A stretch of DNA of 64,000 nucleotides from PALSA-505 sp963699015 (GTDB lineage: Bacteria; Actinomycetota; Actinomycetes; Streptosporangiales; Streptosporangiaceae). Where the stretch lies: NCBI GenBank assembly GCA_963699015.1, contig CAVOSX010000001.1:558001-622000 (forward strand). The letters run 5' to 3'. Every line of letters starts with the position of its first letter. The stretch's first letter is position 1. The notes beneath the pieces were generated by a model. It saw only the letters and a list, made by a program, of their open reading frames with translations, did no database searches and was not told the DNA's origin. Made by a program: the position numbers and the translations under genes. Below, piece after piece: positions 32,848 to 40,942 of the stretch.

Positions 32848-34148
32848 CCGAACGTCCGGATCAGCAGGCCGGTGCGGGCCTTGGGACCGAACGACGTCGA
32901 TTTGGGTGGCATCCGCTCGCCCCGGCCGGCAATGTCGCGGACATCAGCGGCCGGGACCGGGTTGCAGAGCACGGCCGTGCCGCCTGCCTCATCCGCGGCC
33001 CGCAGCGCGGCGGCCGCGTCCTGATGCACAACGCGGACGGTGTGCTCGCCGGCCGGCACCCGCCACAGCCGGCCGATGAGAAGCTGCTGCAGCACCGACG
33101 CAGGCAGGGCCCGCCAGGCGGGCGAGGAGCCGGCCGGCATTGCCGCCGCCGCCTGGACCGGGTCGGGGTGATCGGCCAGGTGCAGCTCGCCGCCCCCGGC
33201 GATGAGGAACGCCGGGCTGTACTGCCCGGCCTCGGCCAGCTCGCGCAGCGCGGCTGGCAGGTCGCCCGGCATGGCCCGCACGGTGAACGCGGCCTTGGCC
33301 AGTGCCACCGCGTCGGCAGGCGGGAGCCCGGGGATGACCCGGTGCATCGCGCCGATCCGCGGCGGGTAAGCCGCCGAGTCGACCAGCAGCGCCAGCCCGT
33401 AATCCCACGGTCCGGCCTGCCCGCCCGCTGCGCGCCGCCGGGCCTGCAGCTCGAGATAGGCGGCGTAGCGGTGGTGCCCGTCGGCGATGAGCGCCTGTCG
33501 CGGCGTCAGGTCGGCGGCGACGGCGGCCTGCTCGGCCGGGTCGGTTATGGCCCACAGCCGGTGCGTGATGCCGTCTTCGGTGACCGCCGCCAGCAGCGGA
33601 TCCCTGGTCGCCGCGATCTCATTCACGAGGCGCGTGGCGCCCCCGGGTCCCTCGCCGGCGGTGAGCCCGGCGGGGCGGATCCCGGCCGGGCTGCCGTCGT
33701 AGAGCAGGAAGATCGGCTCGAGGTTGGCCTGCGTCGCCTCCATCAGCTCGCGCCTGCCCGTGACCGGCCCCGGCATGACCGCCTCGTGCGGCAGCACGAT
33801 CCCGGCACCGGGCGGGCTGAGCCGGACGGCGCCGATGAGACCGCGCTGCAGGACATGATCCGGCGCGGCGGCGCTCTGCTCGTAGACGTAGATCGCCGGC
33901 CGGGGGTCGGCCGCGAGCACGCCCTCGTCGATCCAGCTGTTCAGCGTGCCCGCCGCCACCGCATAACCGTCCGGGCCGGCCGCGGGATCGACGTGCGGGA
34001 GGATGAGCCTGACGACGTTGTGCGGGTCCGCGGCGAGCAGTCTGGGCACCGATCCCGGGCCGATGGCGTCGTACGGTGGTGAGGTAACCTCCGCGAGCCC
34101 GCTGACCCGGTCCGGGGCGTAGCGCAGCCCGCGGAACGGCGCGAGCAC
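32838..34148 (-). CDS. DUF1015 family protein
   Basis: Carries the landmarks of the DUF1015 family (widespread, function not settled): APFRGLRY near the start, VTSPPYDAIGP, the central ADGHHRYAAYLE, and the C-terminal MPPKSTSFGPKARTGLL. The length is 436 aa. The start is unusual: the first good codon is GTG 34148 with no ribosome site, and the frame stays open upstream into the divergent TPR gene. A leaderless transcript would explain this. The gene faces away from the TPR-HAD pair and ends inside the neighbouring GT-C gene. Confidence 0.85.
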   Translation of the reverse strand: MLAPFRGLRYAPDRVSGLAEVTSPPYDAIGPGSVPRLLAADPHNVVRLILPHVDPAAGPDGYAVAAGTLNSWIDEGVLAADPRPAIYVYEQSAAAPDHVLQRGLIGAVRLSPPGAGIVLPHEAVMPGPVTGRRELMEATQANLEPIFLLYDGSPAGIRPAGLTAGEGPGGATRLVNEIAATRDPLLAAVTEDGITHRLWAITDPAEQAAVAADLTPRQALIADGHHRYAAYLELQARRRAAGGQAGPWDYGLALLVDSAAYPPRIGAMHRVIPGLPPADAVALAKAAFTVRAMPGDLPAALRELAEAGQYSPAFLIAGGGELHLADHPDPVQAAAAMPAGSSPAWRALPASVLQQLLIGRLWRVPAGEHTVRVVHQDAAAALRAADEAGGTAVLCNPVPAADVRDIAGRGERMPPKSTSFGPKARTGLLIRTFGYG

Positions 34149-34203
34149 CAGTTCGGCTGGTCCCGGTGATGCGGCCCGCGGGGCGGGGGAAGGGTGTGCA
34201 CAT

Positions 34204-34725
34204 ATGACAGAAGGACGGCGCGACGGCCAGGATTCCCGGCCGGGGGAAATCGGCCCCGGCGGCCAGCCGGCCGCCGGGGAGCGCAACGCCTCGTCAGCGC
34301 CGGACGGCGACGCCCAGGCGTGGTACCGGCGCGGCCTGGACCTGCTGGGAAACGGGAGCCCGGCCGCGGCCGCCCAGCTGCTCGAGCGCGCCGCCGAGGC
34401 CGAGCCGCAGTCCCGGATGGTGCGCGAGGCGCTGGCCCGCGCCCAGTTCGACGCCGGATGGTACACCGCGGCCGCCGGCAGCTTCCGGATGATCGTCGAA
34501 GCCAGCCCCGCCGACGACTATGCACACTTCGGGCTCGGTCTCGCGCTGGCCCGTTCCGGCTCGCCGGGAGAAGCCGCCGAGTATCTCGCGCTGGCCGCTG
34601 CGATGCGGCCCGGCCTGCCGCACTATACCGGCGCGCTGCGCGAGGTCAGGGCCACGCTGCGCGCTCGCGACCAGGCGGCGCGACCCGCAGCACCGGAAGG
34701 GCCAGGGACGGCCGGCACGAGATGA
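34204..34725 (+). CDS. Tetratricopeptide-repeat protein
   Basis: 173 aa. After a ~35-residue polar front, about three TPR-like helix pairs follow (QAWYRRGLDLLGNGSPAAAA, REALARAQFDAGWYTAAAGS, AHFGLGLALARSGSPGEAAE). TPR domains hold protein partners. ATG 34204 has GGGGAAGGG eleven bases upstream. In M. tuberculosis the homologous position after tyrS is held by Rv1691, also a TPR protein next to an HAD phosphatase, so the pair is conserved. Confidence 0.85.
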   Translation: MTEGRRDGQDSRPGEIGPGGQPAAGERNASSAPDGDAQAWYRRGLDLLGNGSPAAAAQLLERAAEAEPQSRMVREALARAQFDAGWYTAAAGSFRMIVEASPADDYAHFGLGLALARSGSPGEAAEYLALAAAMRPGLPHYTGALREVRATLRARDQAARPAAPEGPGTAGTR

Positions 34726-34773
34726 CCGCTGCGTTTCGCCGCCTGGCCCGCCTCGGCATGCGATCGTGGCCGC

Positions 34774-35808
34774 ATGACAGCACCGCGGCCCGCGCCGCCC
34801 GGGCTGCGCGGCAGCTCAGAGCCGCTCAGCGCGGCCTACGATGTGGCCCTGCTCGACCTGGACGGGGTGGTGTACCTGGGGGGGACCGCCGTTCCCGGTG
34901 CCGCGGCGGCCCTGGAGAAGGCCGTGTCGGCCGGCCTGCGGCTCGCCTTCGTCACCAACAACGCTTACCGGACGCCGGCCGCGATCGCCGCCCAGCTGAC
35001 CGGGCTCGGCGTCCCCGCCAGCCCGCAAGACGTGGTCACCTCCGCGCAGGCAGCGGCGGGCCTGCTGTCCGAACGGCTGGCGCCGGGAACTCCTGTGCTG
35101 GTCATCGGCGGGGCAGGGCTCCGCGCCGCGATCAGGGAACGGGCCCTGCGTCCGGTCACCGTGGCGGCGGCCAGGCCGGCCGCCGTGGTGCAGGGGTACT
35201 CGCCCGACATCAGCTACGCCAACCTGGCCGAGGGTGCGCTCGCGGTGCAGGCCGGCGCGCTGTTCGTCGCGTCCAATGCGGACCGCACGCTGCCCACCCC
35301 CCGGGGCCGCCAGCCCGGCAACGGGGCGCTGGTTCAGGTCATCGCCACTGCGACCGGGATCCAGCCACTGGTCGCGGGCAAGCCGGAGCCTCCGCTGTAC
35401 GCCGAGTCGGTCCGGCGCACCGGGGCGCGGCGGCCGATCGTGGTCGGCGACAGGCTCGACACCGACATCGAGGGTGCGCGCCGGGTCGGCGCCGACAGCC
35501 TGCTCGTGCTGACCGGAGTCAGCCAGCCCGCCGACCTGCTGCTGGCTCCGCCGGGGCAGCGCCCCGCTTACCTGGCGGCCGGCCTGACCGGGCTGCTCGA
35601 GCCGCATCCGGAGGTGACCGCGGTGAACGGCGGATACGGCTGCCGTGGCTGGACGGCGCGGCGGGCGGCCGATGGCCGCCGGCTCGAGCTCACCGGGACC
35701 GGGGATCGCCTGGACGGGCTGCGCGCCCTGGCGGCTGCCGCCTGGTCGGCCGGCCCGATCACCGCGGAGGCGGCCGGGCAGGCCGTCCGCCTGCTTGGTG
35801 CTGGCTGA
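34774..35808 (+). CDS. HAD-IIA phosphatase (NagD-like)
   Basis: Hydrolase of the haloacid dehalogenase superfamily, subclass IIA. Motif I is LLDLDGVVYLGG (nucleophile Asp ~31, acid/base Asp ~33), motif II FVTNNAYR, motif III lysine in AGKPEPPLY, and motif IV VGDRLDTDIEGA. The typical core ends by residue ~265; a further ~75 residues form a C-terminal extension. Relatives dephosphorylate small phosphometabolites (nucleotides, sugar or glycerol phosphates). It is the counterpart of Rv1692 in M. tuberculosis, next to the TPR gene there too. Confidence 0.88.
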   Translation: MTAPRPAPPGLRGSSEPLSAAYDVALLDLDGVVYLGGTAVPGAAAALEKAVSAGLRLAFVTNNAYRTPAAIAAQLTGLGVPASPQDVVTSAQAAAGLLSERLAPGTPVLVIGGAGLRAAIRERALRPVTVAAARPAAVVQGYSPDISYANLAEGALAVQAGALFVASNADRTLPTPRGRQPGNGALVQVIATATGIQPLVAGKPEPPLYAESVRRTGARRPIVVGDRLDTDIEGARRVGADSLLVLTGVSQPADLLLAPPGQRPAYLAAGLTGLLEPHPEVTAVNGGYGCRGWTARRAADGRRLELTGTGDRLDGLRALAAAAWSAGPITAEAAGQAVRLLGAG

Positions 35809-36006
35809 GCCCGGCCCGGCCACGGTTGACAACGCGATCTGGTCACGGTGTGCTTCCCGGCATGTCAGCGCGCGGAGTGCTCCCGCGCCGCGATTCCCGC
35901 GGCGCCTGGCCGGCCTGCGCCTGCAGTCGGTGTCCTTCAGGTGGCGGCGGGGGTGCTAGCCGACCGGCAGGCCCGCCCGCTCAGCAGTCCGCTGGCAACC
36001 CCTGTC

Positions 36007-36378
36007 TCACCGCGATGAGGACGGGCTGGGCGCGCCCGCGGGCTGAGAGGTACCGGAGGGGCGAGGCGAGGCCGGCCGGCTTGACGTGGGCGACTTCGCT
36101 GAAGGCACCTGGCTGGATGGCGTCGCGGAGGCGGCTGGGCTAGACGCCGGCGGCCGGGCCGACGTGGGCGAGGGGCTCGCGCGCCGTGTCGTCCGGGACG
36201 GCGCAGGCGTCGTGCTCCGGCTCGTGCTCGGGTTCGGGCTCGTCGTCGATACCGATGTGCCGTCCTGCGCGGGCGTCCCGGCCGGCACGGGCAGCGGCCG
36301 TACCACCAGGTAGAGGGCCAGAACGCCCAGGAACAGCACGATCAGCACGATGGTCGAGGTGCGCGGGCGCCCGATCAC
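36007..36378 (-). CDS. Membrane-anchored Ser/Pro/Thr-rich protein
   Basis: 123 aa: a short basic start, one membrane segment (TSTIVLIVLFLGVLALYLVV, residues ~8-27), then about 95 residues made almost only of Ser, Pro, Thr, Ala and Arg. Such a tail is disordered and could span cell wall or be modified. GTG 36378 shares one base with the mscS stop (TAGTG), so it is translationally coupled to the channel gene and may be an accessory part of it. Confidence 0.65.
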   Translation of the reverse strand: MIGRPRTSTIVLIVLFLGVLALYLVVRPLPVPAGTPAQDGTSVSTTSPNPSTSRSTTPAPSRTTRRASPSPTSARPPASSPAASATPSSQVPSAKSPTSSRPASPRPSGTSQPAGAPSPSSSR

Positions 36379-37262
36379 TATGCGCCTCCGGTCGAGCGGC
36401 CGGTGTCGAGTTCCGCGGCGACGATGATGCCCTCCCGGCGCAGCGCCGATGCGACCCGCGCCCGGATCTCGCGCCCTACCTCGAACTGCTTGCCCGGCAG
36501 CGTCCGGGCGACCATGCGCACCGAGAACGTGTCGACCTCGATCTTCTCCACGCCCATCACGCTGGGCGGGTCGAGCATCATCCTGCGCAGGTCGTCATCG
36601 GCGTAGGCGTCGTCCCCGACCCGTCGCAGCACATCGGTGACATGGCTGACATCGACGGTGGCCGGAACCGGCACGTCGATGATGGCCCGCGCCCAGTCCC
36701 GGGACAGGTTGGTGACCTGGACAATCTGGCCGTTCGGGGTGGTGACTACCTCGCCGCTGACCGAGCGCAGCCGGGTGACGCGGAGCGTGACATCCTCGAC
36801 CGTGCCGGTGACCTGCTCGGTGACGCCGGTGACCGCGATGCGGATCACGTCGCCGAAACCGTACTGCCGCTCCCCGGTGATGAAGAACCCGGCCCCGATG
36901 TCCTGCACGAACCGCTGCAGGCCGAAGCCCAGCGCCGCGCTGAGCAGGGCGGCGGGCGCCACCAGGCCGGCCAGCGGCACGCCAAGCCGCTGCACGATCA
37001 GCACCACCGTAACCACGTAGATGATGGCCAGCACCGTCCAGGTCACGACCTGCGCGAAGACGTGACGGTACTTGGCGGCCTCAGTGCGCACCAGCTCATC
37101 GGTCTCGTCCGCGCGAGCATCGATGTGTGCGGTGATCCTGTCGCGCAGCCACTCCGCCAGCCGGGTGAGCAGGATCGCCCCCAGCACCAGCAGCACGATC
37201 TCCAAGAGATCGCCCCGCGCCCACGCGCTGAAGTCGCCCAGCGGAGCGATTGCGCCGGTCAC
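36378..37262 (-). CDS. MscS-family mechanosensitive channel
   Basis: Small-conductance mechanosensitive channel of 294 aa. Two to three membrane segments lead into the pore helix region ALLSAALGFGLQRFVQDIGAGFF, the MscS signature, then the beta domain with FGDVIRI, GTVEDVTLRVTRLR and VTTPNGQIVQVTN. GTG 37262 has GGAGG six bases upstream. It opens under membrane tension to release solutes in osmotic downshock. The downstream tail gene is coupled by one base. Confidence 0.92.
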   Translation of the reverse strand: MTGAIAPLGDFSAWARGDLLEIVLLVLGAILLTRLAEWLRDRITAHIDARADETDELVRTEAAKYRHVFAQVVTWTVLAIIYVVTVVLIVQRLGVPLAGLVAPAALLSAALGFGLQRFVQDIGAGFFITGERQYGFGDVIRIAVTGVTEQVTGTVEDVTLRVTRLRSVSGEVVTTPNGQIVQVTNLSRDWARAIIDVPVPATVDVSHVTDVLRRVGDDAYADDDLRRMMLDPPSVMGVEKIEVDTFSVRMVARTLPGKQFEVGREIRARVASALRREGIIVAAELDTGRSTGGA

Positions 37263-37415
37263 TGTCAGCCTCCTGTTTCGCGGCCTGCTCCGTAACGAAA
37301 CCTACTGGTCCCCGGCCCGGGCTGGGCGCCACTTGCCGCGAAGATGGGGTTACCCTCCGGCGCCCGGGCCTGCCACAGTGTCATTGATGGTAATCAGGGA
37401 CCAGGGGCTGGCGAC

Positions 37416-38279
37416 GTGACCGAGCTGACCGGGCTGCTGGATGCGTGGCGCCGCGACCTGGCCGCTTGGGCCATCCCCGAGCACATCAGCGCGGCGGCCG
37501 CCGAATCTCCCTGGGTGCTCCCGCGGCAGGTGTTCGCCCGTCGTGCCGACCGGCTGGCCGGCGCCCCGTCGGGCGCCTCTTACGAGCTGGCCTGGGCGGC
37601 GCTGGACCCGCCGGGAGCTGTCCTGGACGTCGGCGCGGGGGCCGGAGCCGCGAGCCTTCCGCTGCTCGCCCGGGCCACCGCCCTGACCGCGGTGGACAGC
37701 GACGCCGCGATGCTCGACCTGCTCGCCGAGCGGTCTGCCGCCCACGGCGTCAGCGCCAGGTGCGTGCACGGCAGCTGGCCGGACGCCGCCGCCCAGGTTC
37801 CGGCGGCCGACGTCGTGACCTGCCATCACGTGCTTTACAACGTGCCAGGCGTGGCGCCCTTCGTGACGGCGCTCAGCGCGCACGCCGCCCGGCTGGTGAT
37901 CACCGAGATGACCACCGCGCACCCGCTGGTCACGCTCAACGAGCTGTGGCTGAAGTTCCACGGCCTGCGGCGGCAGGCCGGCCCCACCGCGGCCGACCTG
38001 CTGCGCATCCTGGCCGCGATGGGCCTGCGGCCGGGCTGCCGGCGATGGCGCCGCCCCGGCGGGCCGGACTATGGGAGCTTCGACGAGCTCGCCGACGTCA
38101 CCAGGCGGCGGCTGTGCCTGCCGCCCGAGCGGGCCGGCCAGGTCGCCGACGCGCTCGTCGAGACGGGTGTCGACCCCGGGCACCCGGCTGACCTCGGATC
38201 GTCGGGGCGCGAAGTCGTGACGATCTGGTGGGCGGGCATGGCCGGCCGGGACCCGGCCGGGGTCACAGGAACTTCCTGA
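37416..38279 (+). CDS. SAM-dependent methyltransferase
   Basis: Class I methyltransferase of about 287 aa. Motif I is VLDVGAGAGAASLPLL and the acidic residue that binds the ribose is in LTAVDSDAAML. DVVTCHHVLYNV follows as motif II. The conserved part begins a few residues after GTG 37416; ATG 37344 in the same frame is a weaker choice. The substrate is unknown. It overlaps the convergent SCP2-like gene by 17 bases. Confidence 0.82.
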   Translation: MTELTGLLDAWRRDLAAWAIPEHISAAAAESPWVLPRQVFARRADRLAGAPSGASYELAWAALDPPGAVLDVGAGAGAASLPLLARATALTAVDSDAAMLDLLAERSAAHGVSARCVHGSWPDAAAQVPAADVVTCHHVLYNVPGVAPFVTALSAHAARLVITEMTTAHPLVTLNELWLKFHGLRRQAGPTAADLLRILAAMGLRPGCRRWRRPGGPDYGSFDELADVTRRRLCLPPERAGQVADALVETGVDPGHPADLGSSGREVVTIWWAGMAGRDPAGVTGTS

Positions 38280-38607
38280 GCCTGAGCAGGTCGAAGACGC
38301 TGGCCTCGACCCGCAGCCGGCCGGTCAGCCAGGCCCGGGCGAAGGACGCCGGGTCGGCCGCGATCGCGACCAGGTCGTCGCTGTTCGCGGTGAACCTGAC
38401 CTGCGCAGGGGGGCTGCCGGGTGCGGCCTCCTCGACCGGATCCGCGCCGTCCGGGCCGAGCCTGGTGACGAAAAGCAGGCCCAGGTCAGGCACCCGGCAG
38501 CTCATCGTGCGCTCGGGAAAATTGGCGGCACGGTCGGCCTGGTCCATTTCGGTGATGCGACCCAGCAGGCTCTCCAGCGCCTTGCGGCACTCGTCCGCGG
38601 TCGCCAT
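38263..38607 (-). CDS. SCP2 sterol-transfer-like protein
   Basis: 114 aa with an SCP2-like layout: an N-terminal helix (DECRKALESLLGRI), beta strands including MSCRVPDLGLLFVTRL, and a closing VRFTANSDDLVAIAADPASFARAWLTGRLRVEA, which matches the C-terminal lipid-pocket part of the family. It may bind a hydrophobic ligand. It is divergent from the small gene at 38799. Confidence 0.75.
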   Translation of the reverse strand: MATADECRKALESLLGRITEMDQADRAANFPERTMSCRVPDLGLLFVTRLGPDGADPVEEAAPGSPPAQVRFTANSDDLVAIAADPASFARAWLTGRLRVEASVFDLLRLRKFL

Positions 38608-38798
38608 CTAGGCGCCGGCCCGCGCGGGTGAAGATCTGTCAGCCACGGTGTCAACCTCGCTCTCTGCGCAGGGCCCATCCTGCCAGCCCGGCAGCGGGCA
38701 ATGATGCGGGACACGGCCGGCGGGTGCCGATGCGCCGGGCTGTCGGCTGAGGACGGTAGGTTCCGAAGGGAACGTACCCGCGAGGAGCGTGGAGGCAG

Positions 38799-38987
38799 AT
38801 GGAGCACGACGAGTACGACCATGAGGAGACCGGCGAGCCCCGGGTGGATCAGGCGGTGGCCGGCCTGGACCGGCTGGCGGACCTGCCGCTGGATGAGCAC
38901 GTGCCGGTGTTCGAGCAGACCCACGCGACGCTGCGGCAGGTGCTCAGCGAGCTCGATTCCGGGCCGGACGGCACCGGCGGCCGCTGA
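38799..38987 (+). CDS. Small acidic protein, 62 aa
   Basis: Starts at ATG 38799 with GGAGG seven bases upstream. Acidic, helical sequence (VDQAVAGLDRLADLPLDEHVPVFEQTHATLRQVLSEL is best read as two helices). A small ORF of similar size (Rv1693) sits at the same place before tlyA in M. tuberculosis, so this is a real conserved small gene of unknown role. It ends five bases before the tlyA start. Confidence 0.8.
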   Translation: MEHDEYDHEETGEPRVDQAVAGLDRLADLPLDEHVPVFEQTHATLRQVLSELDSGPDGTGGR

Positions 38988-38992
38988 CCAGG

Positions 38993-39802
38993 ATGCCCAC
39001 CGCCATGCCCAGCCGGATCCGGCTTGATGCCGAGCTTGTCAGGCGCGGTCTGGCCCGGTCACGGGAGCAGGCGGCCGAGCTGATCAGCGGCGGCCGGGTC
39101 GCCGTGGCCGGGCTCACCGCGGGCAAGGCGGCCACTCAGGTCAGCCGGGATGCCGCGATCACGGTGACCGGGGCCGCGGGGCCCGAGTACGTCTCACGCG
39201 GGGGTCACAAGCTGGCCGGGGCGCTGGCCGCGTTCGGCGCCCTGACCGTCACCGGGCGCCGCTGCCTGGACGCGGGCGCGTCCGCCGGGGGGTTCACCGA
39301 CGCGCTGCTGCGGGCCGGCGCCGGGCATGTGGTCGCGGTAGACGTGGGCTACGGCCAGCTCGCCTGGGTTCTGCGCGGCGATCCCCGGGTCACCGTGCTG
39401 GAAAGAGTCAACGTCCGCGAGTTGCGGCCCGAGCAGGTAGCCCCGCCGCCTGGCCTGGTGGTGGCCGACCTGTCCTTCATATCCCTGGCCACCGTGCTGC
39501 CCGCGCTGGTCAACTGCGCCGAGCCGGATGCGGACTTCGTGCTGCTGGTCAAGCCGCAGTTCGAGGTGGGCCGGGGCCGGGTCGGCCGCGGCGGCGTGGT
39601 CAGGGACCCCCAGCTCAGGGCCGAAGCGGTGGCTGCGGTCGCGGAGGCGGCCGGCGGTCGTGGACTCGGCGTCGCGGGGGTCACGGCCAGCCCGCTGCCG
39701 GGGCCGGCCGGCAACGTGGAATATTTCCTCTGGCTGCGCCGCGGCGCGCCGCCGCTCGACCGGGCCGAGCTCGAGCAGGCGATCACCGCCGGCCCGCAGT
39801 AG
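38993..39802 (+). CDS. tlyA: TlyA-family rRNA 2'-O-methyltransferase
   Basis: An N-terminal S4 RNA-binding domain (RIRLDAELVRRGLARSREQAAELI) is joined to a FtsJ/RrmJ-like methyltransferase with DAGASAGGFTDALL as the SAM motif, VAVDVGYGQL, VADLSFISL and LLVKPQFE. In mycobacteria TlyA methylates cytidines in 16S and 23S rRNA and gives sensitivity to capreomycin. The length of 269 aa is normal. ATG 38993 or 39005 may be the start. The tlyA-nadK-recN order is conserved in actinobacteria. Confidence 0.95.
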   Translation: MPTAMPSRIRLDAELVRRGLARSREQAAELISGGRVAVAGLTAGKAATQVSRDAAITVTGAAGPEYVSRGGHKLAGALAAFGALTVTGRRCLDAGASAGGFTDALLRAGAGHVVAVDVGYGQLAWVLRGDPRVTVLERVNVRELRPEQVAPPPGLVVADLSFISLATVLPALVNCAEPDADFVLLVKPQFEVGRGRVGRGGVVRDPQLRAEAVAAVAEAAGGRGLGVAGVTASPLPGPAGNVEYFLWLRRGAPPLDRAELEQAITAGPQ

Positions 39803-39829
39803 GTTCCCCATGGACAGGAGCACACTCCG

Positions 39830-40942
39830 GTGGGCATGACGAACGGCAAGCGGGCCGTGCTGCTCGTCGTGCACGGCGGCAAGCCGCAGGCGCTGAGCAG
39901 CGCGCGGTTCATCGCGGAACGGCTGATCGCGGCGGGCCTGACGGTGCGGGTGCTGAGCCCGGAGGCCGCCGAGCTCCGCTGCCCCGCCGAGCCGGTGCCG
40001 CCCGGCCCTGAGGCAGCCGCCGGGGTGGAGATCGTGATAGTCGTCGGCGGTGACGGGACGCTGCTGCGGGCGGCCGAGGTCGCCCGCCCGGCCGGGGTGC
40101 CGTTGCTGGGGGTGAACCTGGGCCACATCGGCTTCCTGGCCGAAGCCGAGCCCGATGACCTGGCCCAGACCGTGGACCGGGTGGCGGCCCGCCGCTACCG
40201 CGTCGAGCACCGGATGACGATCGACGTGACCGTGCGGCAGAACGGGACCGTTGTCGCCGGTACCTGGGCGCTGAACGAGGCCACGGTGGAGAAGACCCCG
40301 CGGCTGGGGATGCTCGAGGTCGTCACCGAGGTCGACGGGCGGCCGCTGTCCCGGCTGGGCTGTGACGGCGTGATCTGCGCCACCCCCACCGGGTCGACGG
40401 CCTACGCGTTCTCCGCCGGAGGCCCGGTCGTGTGGCCGGAGGTGGAGGCGCTGCTCCTGGTGCCGATCTGCGCGCACGCGCTGTTCGCCGGTCCGATGGT
40501 GGTCGCGCCCGCGTCCACCCTCGCGGTCGAGGTCATCGCCGGCTCCGCTCGCGCTCCGGTGACCCTGCCCGGCCAGCGGGGCGACGCCGGCCACGGGCGT
40601 GGCGAGATGACAGGAGCCGTGCTGTGGTGCGATGGTCGCCGTAGGGTCGTGCTGCCGCCGGGCTCGAGGGTCGAGGTGCGGCGCGGAGCGCGTCCCGTCC
40701 TGCTGGCCAGGCTGAACCGCCACGAGACCGAGGCCGGCGCCGGAGCCGGGGCGTCGTTCACCGACCGCCTGGTCGCGAAGTTCGGCCTGCCGGTCGCCGG
40801 ATGGCGCGGCGGGCAAGGGGCCGTGCCGCCGGGCCAGCCCGGCGGCGGCCGGGCCGCGACGGGCGAGCAGGGAACTGTGACGCCGGGCCAGGCGGCTGGT
40901 AAAGCGGCTGGTAAAGAGGAGGCGTCAAGAGCCGATGCTTGA
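39830..40942 (+). CDS. nadK: NAD kinase
   Basis: Makes NADP from NAD and ATP (or polyphosphate in some actinobacteria). The family motif GGDGT is at residues 73-77, followed by NLGHIGFLAEA, ATVEKTP (NE/D site) and GVICATPTGSTAYAFSAGGP. The core ends near residue 310. A further ~60 residues of Gly/Ala/Gln-rich tail are unusual. It starts at GTG 39830, with ATG 39836 as an alternative. It overlaps recN by eight bases. Confidence 0.95.
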   Translation: MGMTNGKRAVLLVVHGGKPQALSSARFIAERLIAAGLTVRVLSPEAAELRCPAEPVPPGPEAAAGVEIVIVVGGDGTLLRAAEVARPAGVPLLGVNLGHIGFLAEAEPDDLAQTVDRVAARRYRVEHRMTIDVTVRQNGTVVAGTWALNEATVEKTPRLGMLEVVTEVDGRPLSRLGCDGVICATPTGSTAYAFSAGGPVVWPEVEALLLVPICAHALFAGPMVVAPASTLAVEVIAGSARAPVTLPGQRGDAGHGRGEMTGAVLWCDGRRRVVLPPGSRVEVRRGARPVLLARLNRHETEAGAGAGASFTDRLVAKFGLPVAGWRGGQGAVPPGQPGGGRAATGEQGTVTPGQAAGKAAGKEEASRADA

